Shown piece after piece: positions 60,749 to 64,000 of a DNA stretch of 64,000 nucleotides. The DNA is from Liolophura sinensis (taxonomy: Eukaryota > Mollusca > Polyplacophora > Chitonida > Chitonidae): NCBI RefSeq assembly GCF_032854445.1, contig NC_088301.1, positions 56,992,512 to 57,056,511 on the forward strand. Direction: 5' to 3'. Position 1 is the stretch's first letter. Every line of letters starts with the position of its first letter. The translations under genes and the position numbers were made by a program. The notes under the pieces are model-generated. The model saw nothing but the letters and a program-made list of their open reading frames with translations, was not told the origin of the DNA and made no database searches.

Positions 60749-63318
60749 CCTTTCATTTGATACAAGTTACCATTGGTTTTACGGCAAAGTTTCATCTCCG
60801 GCGTTTGAAGCGTCAAGTGTTTTTGGCTTTTGGAAACCACTCGGAATCGGCCGGTGGCTAAAGTTTCTAACCTCCAGTATAAGAGAGTCATGAAGAGGCC
60901 CTGGTCGTAAAAACGACAAACTAATGTTGGTTTATGAGGGGCAATACTTATCCCTGCTCTGTCAGCGGGGAAAAAAGACATTTTCAGCTGAATGTTCTCA
61001 TTCTAAAGGCCCTTGTGTTGAAGAGGGCAGCTAATACTTGTCCGTGTCTCGTATGGCCATGTATACCGCTCCACATAGGCTTCGTTGTAAAAGTTATAAG
61101 GCAGGCTCATTCGATCTGGTTTAACACATATGTTAGGGAAGAGAATATAATGGTTACAGTGTTGATATTATTGTAAGTAGCATAACAGTATTAGGTGTGC
61201 GGTTTATCAGCGAAATGTAAAAGTAATTCAACATTCCTCACGGTTATTGTTAGTTTTTCTCCTTGTTGTAGGTATGTATTTAATCTTGTACATGTGTCTG
61301 CACTGCACTATGTCATCTAGCTTCTCGATGACCCCAGCTTTGATACTGAGCCAAGGGTATTTTTTTGTCGAAGTCAATTACATCAGCTAGAGTTGGTAAC
61401 ATGGAACAGTTCATTTATTGCCTAAATGCATTTCTACTGTGGCGACAATTCAATTTCATGTAGATAAGGTAGACATTATAAGAAAGAGATTTGGTCTACT
61501 TTTTACACAATGACGACTTGGTTGGACCACACGCGTGAAGTCTATTTTACGCTAGTATTAATTAGAGATGTTCGGAAAAGATAATTAAACATGTCCTAAT
61601 CACCATTAACCATACATAAGGGCCCGTCTGTACTTTATTACGGATGTTTTAGGAAACCATTACAACAGGTAAACAAATGTCAGCGTGAATTCGAGCCCGC
61701 AGACTTCTCTCTGTCTAGTAGTTGACTCTAAATTATAAGATAAACATCGGTTTATTTATGGGGACATTTAGTGACAATATATTACAGCCCCCGTAAGAGC
61801 CGAGCGATGAGTCATATATTTTGTTTGTCTTACTCTATACCCCCTCATCTGGCCTGAATGTACAAATAATGCCCAGGGACATGAAATAAGCATGATGGAC
61901 GTTCGTAAAGTCATAATAAGAACACCTCGTCGTAGATGTATCTGTATAAAATCAAAGCAAGTTAACTGACCTTCAATGATTGTGGAGTAATAGAAAATAA
62001 TCATAGCTTTTGGCCAGTACCTTTAAACTACTGATGTCGTTTTTGGTGACATGAACAAAAACGAGACGCGTATGTGAATGTAACTCTTCTGAAATATTGC
62101 AGAAGTTGGTCGTCGAGACGTGTGGTGACCCAGATTCGTGTATAAGCGAATTTTTTGAATGGCCCCGGCTTTAAATGCAGCGGGTTAATGAATGGAGAAA
62201 TAATACCTTTGAAAGCGGTGACATGTTTTCATAAAGATATCGAGAAAGGTGTTTTTAAGTTCACTTGTTTTGTTGCGTCGTCTCTTATATCTGAGCGGCA
62301 AATTTGAGCGCGAAGTAGGCACCGGGAGCGACCCTAGACGTAAGATCAGACGACAGCTTTGTCACTTAGCGAACCTCGTGAAGACGGAAATAAAGAAAAT
62401 TGTCATAAATTGAAGGAATCAGGTCAGGGGGAAGCCGATATTATTCATGGCAGGTCATGTGGACTCAACAGAATATAACACATTCGCAAAATTCACATTA
62501 GGAACGCTCTTTTTATTGTGGGATGTTCTATTAAAAATGTCAGTTTGTTCCCGTCGCTCAATAGTCTTTTTAAAACTTTCAGACTACCTATTCTTAACCC
62601 GAAGCTTTTTCTCTAATGCAAAAATCAGTGCTCGTACTCTCTAGTGGTGGGTCCGCGTTTTGACACATTCTCAAGTTTTTTTTTTTGCTATATCGTTACA
62701 TATAAAATGTTACCCACTCACGACGTAAGAGTGTCAGAAGGGTTGTTTGATGAGGATTGCTAAGTATACGCTGATAATATATACTGAGGAATGTCCCGAC
62801 TTTGAATGTTTTCTAATGACATGTAACAGACCTTCAAACCTTCAATTTTCTAACCGAAGTCTGATATGGGAGGTTGTCTGATATCACCATTAATCTTAGT
62901 TTTTAACGAGGCTGAGATTAATGGACTTAGAATATGTAATTGTCGGTAAGGGGTAATTTATTAACGTATGTGGTGATTAGGGGTTTATTCAAGTTTTCCT
63001 CTCGTCTCAGTGAGATGTCAATAGTGCACAGATCTGTTTACACTTTTTTAGGTAGCTCAGGTATGGCATATACAGTTTAGCTTATCAATCAACGTTTACT
63101 GTTGTAAACTCGCGAAATACGTGTAAGAAGGGCTCAGGATGATGGCTTAAAATAGAACCAGATTGAGATTCCCCATCAGCATCCGTACACATGTGGTAAA
63201 GTTTGAACTTTTTTCCTTGTTCAGAATGGTTTTGTAAAAATATGCTTGGGACTTTTTACATGTGTACAGTAACACGTAGACGGACCCGAGGGTGTTATGC
63301 TTCCCATAACCCCCACCT

Positions 63319-63366
63319 TGTGCGCAACTATGTGCGCAGCTATGTGCACAACTATGTGCGCAGCGT
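63319..63366. repeat. 12-bp tandem repeat, four units
   Basis: TGTGCGCAACTA-type units occur four times. On the minus strand they read as a Cys-Ala-His-Ser repeat in a chance open frame. Confidence 0.85.
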
Positions 63367-63829
63367 TTGATCCCGGCCATGCCGTATAATTTACCCTGTT
63401 TATTGTTGACCAACATATAATTACTGATCCAGGCTTACTACAGACAACGTCTTTTACATGCGTTTTACAACTTTATCGAACAAGTTAATATAATGGGCTC
63501 TGTACTACCTATTCTAAAAGTGGGTTCTGTACGCCAGGTGGTCTTTAACAGGTGTTTAGGAGAACTTTATTCGGCGGTCAGCGATGCACCGGGTGCACGT
63601 TGTTATGAGACTGCAGCGATATAATCAGCCGGTCTGTCACAACGTATCGCTTTCTTAACGTCTATGGTGTAGAAGCTGCTCTTTAACCTTGAGTGCGCTA
63701 CGCTAAATATATAGTTACTTATCTTTGCTTTTCATGAAGGTTCATCCCACATAAAATTTCCGTCAGTTTGCTTCTATGGGAAGTCATGGGAATGAGAGAA
63801 CATCTGACACACGGCAAAGGGAGGTGGCA

Positions 63830-63856
63830 GGGTATGGGGGATGGGGCGGGGGTGGG
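63830..63856 (+). other. G-quadruplex motif in Wnt5 intron 3
   Basis: Five runs of three to five G separated by one to three bases (GGG, GGGGG, GGGG, GGGGG, GGG) satisfy the usual quadruplex pattern on the sense strand. Confidence 0.6.
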
Positions 63857-64000
63857 CCTACCGCCTGCATTACATCACCTTTCATTCTTCCATCTATGTT
63901 AAGTGTGTACAGCACCAGCCATAACAGGGTGGATTATTGCTTGATTCATGCTTCCTCTATACTCTCATCTGCGAACGTTGTTTGATGGCGTTAAGATATA

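Larger units (their letters stand above)
57845..64000 (+). other. Wnt5 intron 3, running out of the window (>6.1 kb)
   Basis: It starts with the GTAAGT donor of exon 3 and no acceptor joined to Wnt sequence is found. It holds a perfect 17-bp tandem duplication at 57,942-57,975, a hairpin-forming inverted repeat at 60,665-60,748, a candidate regulatory block at 62,090-62,460, a 12-bp tandem repeat at 63,319-63,366 and a G-quadruplex motif at 63,830-63,856. The rest is AT-rich with no gene signal. Confidence 0.8.

Noticed and set aside
57845-64000. Wnt5 exon 4
   Set aside because: No sequence resembling the CKCHGVSGSC region with a suitable phase-0 acceptor was seen, so the exon is placed beyond the window.

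Overview
The window looks like a piece of an AT-rich, intron-containing animal nuclear genome, most likely a mollusc or a close lophotrochozoan. The evidence is eukaryotic splice sites, two conserved bilaterian developmental genes, and several SINE copies whose tails (TTGAGTACGACGTTAAAC followed by ACTC repeats, or TTCTTGAGTACGGCG followed by AAAT repeats) resemble the short interspersed elements common in molluscan genomes. The species cannot be fixed from the sequence alone.

Layout. 1-27.5 kb: no convincing gene, only decayed interspersed repeats, small tandem duplications, a few GC-richer patches and three unproven open frames. 27.5-30.5 kb: probable long 3' untranslated region of the gene that follows. 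30,509-31,717 (minus): an almost complete intronless F-box/leucine-rich-repeat protein, FBXL14 (Drosophila Ppa), with CCAAT boxes and a CACGTG motif upstream. 32.3-38.3 kb: a repeat nest with long TG/TA arrays, at least five SINE pieces (one intact with a perfect 12-bp target-site duplication) and, at 34,181-35,566 (minus), a decayed Crypton-type tyrosine recombinase that no single open frame reveals. 38.3-52.5 kb: intergenic, with TA arrays, one more copy of a local repeat family and a cluster of octamer-like motifs. 53,317-57,844 (plus): the first three coding exons of Wnt5; its remaining exons lie beyond the right edge, so intron 3 exceeds 6.1 kb. That intron holds a near-perfect 39-bp inverted repeat, a G-quadruplex motif and some candidate regulatory sequence.

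How the genes relate. FBXL14 and Wnt5 are divergently transcribed about 21.6 kb apart. As I recall the human map, FBXL14 and WNT5B are neighbours on chromosome 12p13 in the same relative orientation, so this looks like an ancient microsyntenic pair. The proteins do different jobs (a ubiquitin-ligase substrate receptor and a secreted signalling ligand). The linkage is more likely kept by shared or interleaved regulatory DNA than by a common pathway.

The best hidden finds are the broken Crypton recombinase, the FBXL14-Wnt5 linkage, a local repeat family with at least six copies, and the hairpin at 60,665-60,748.
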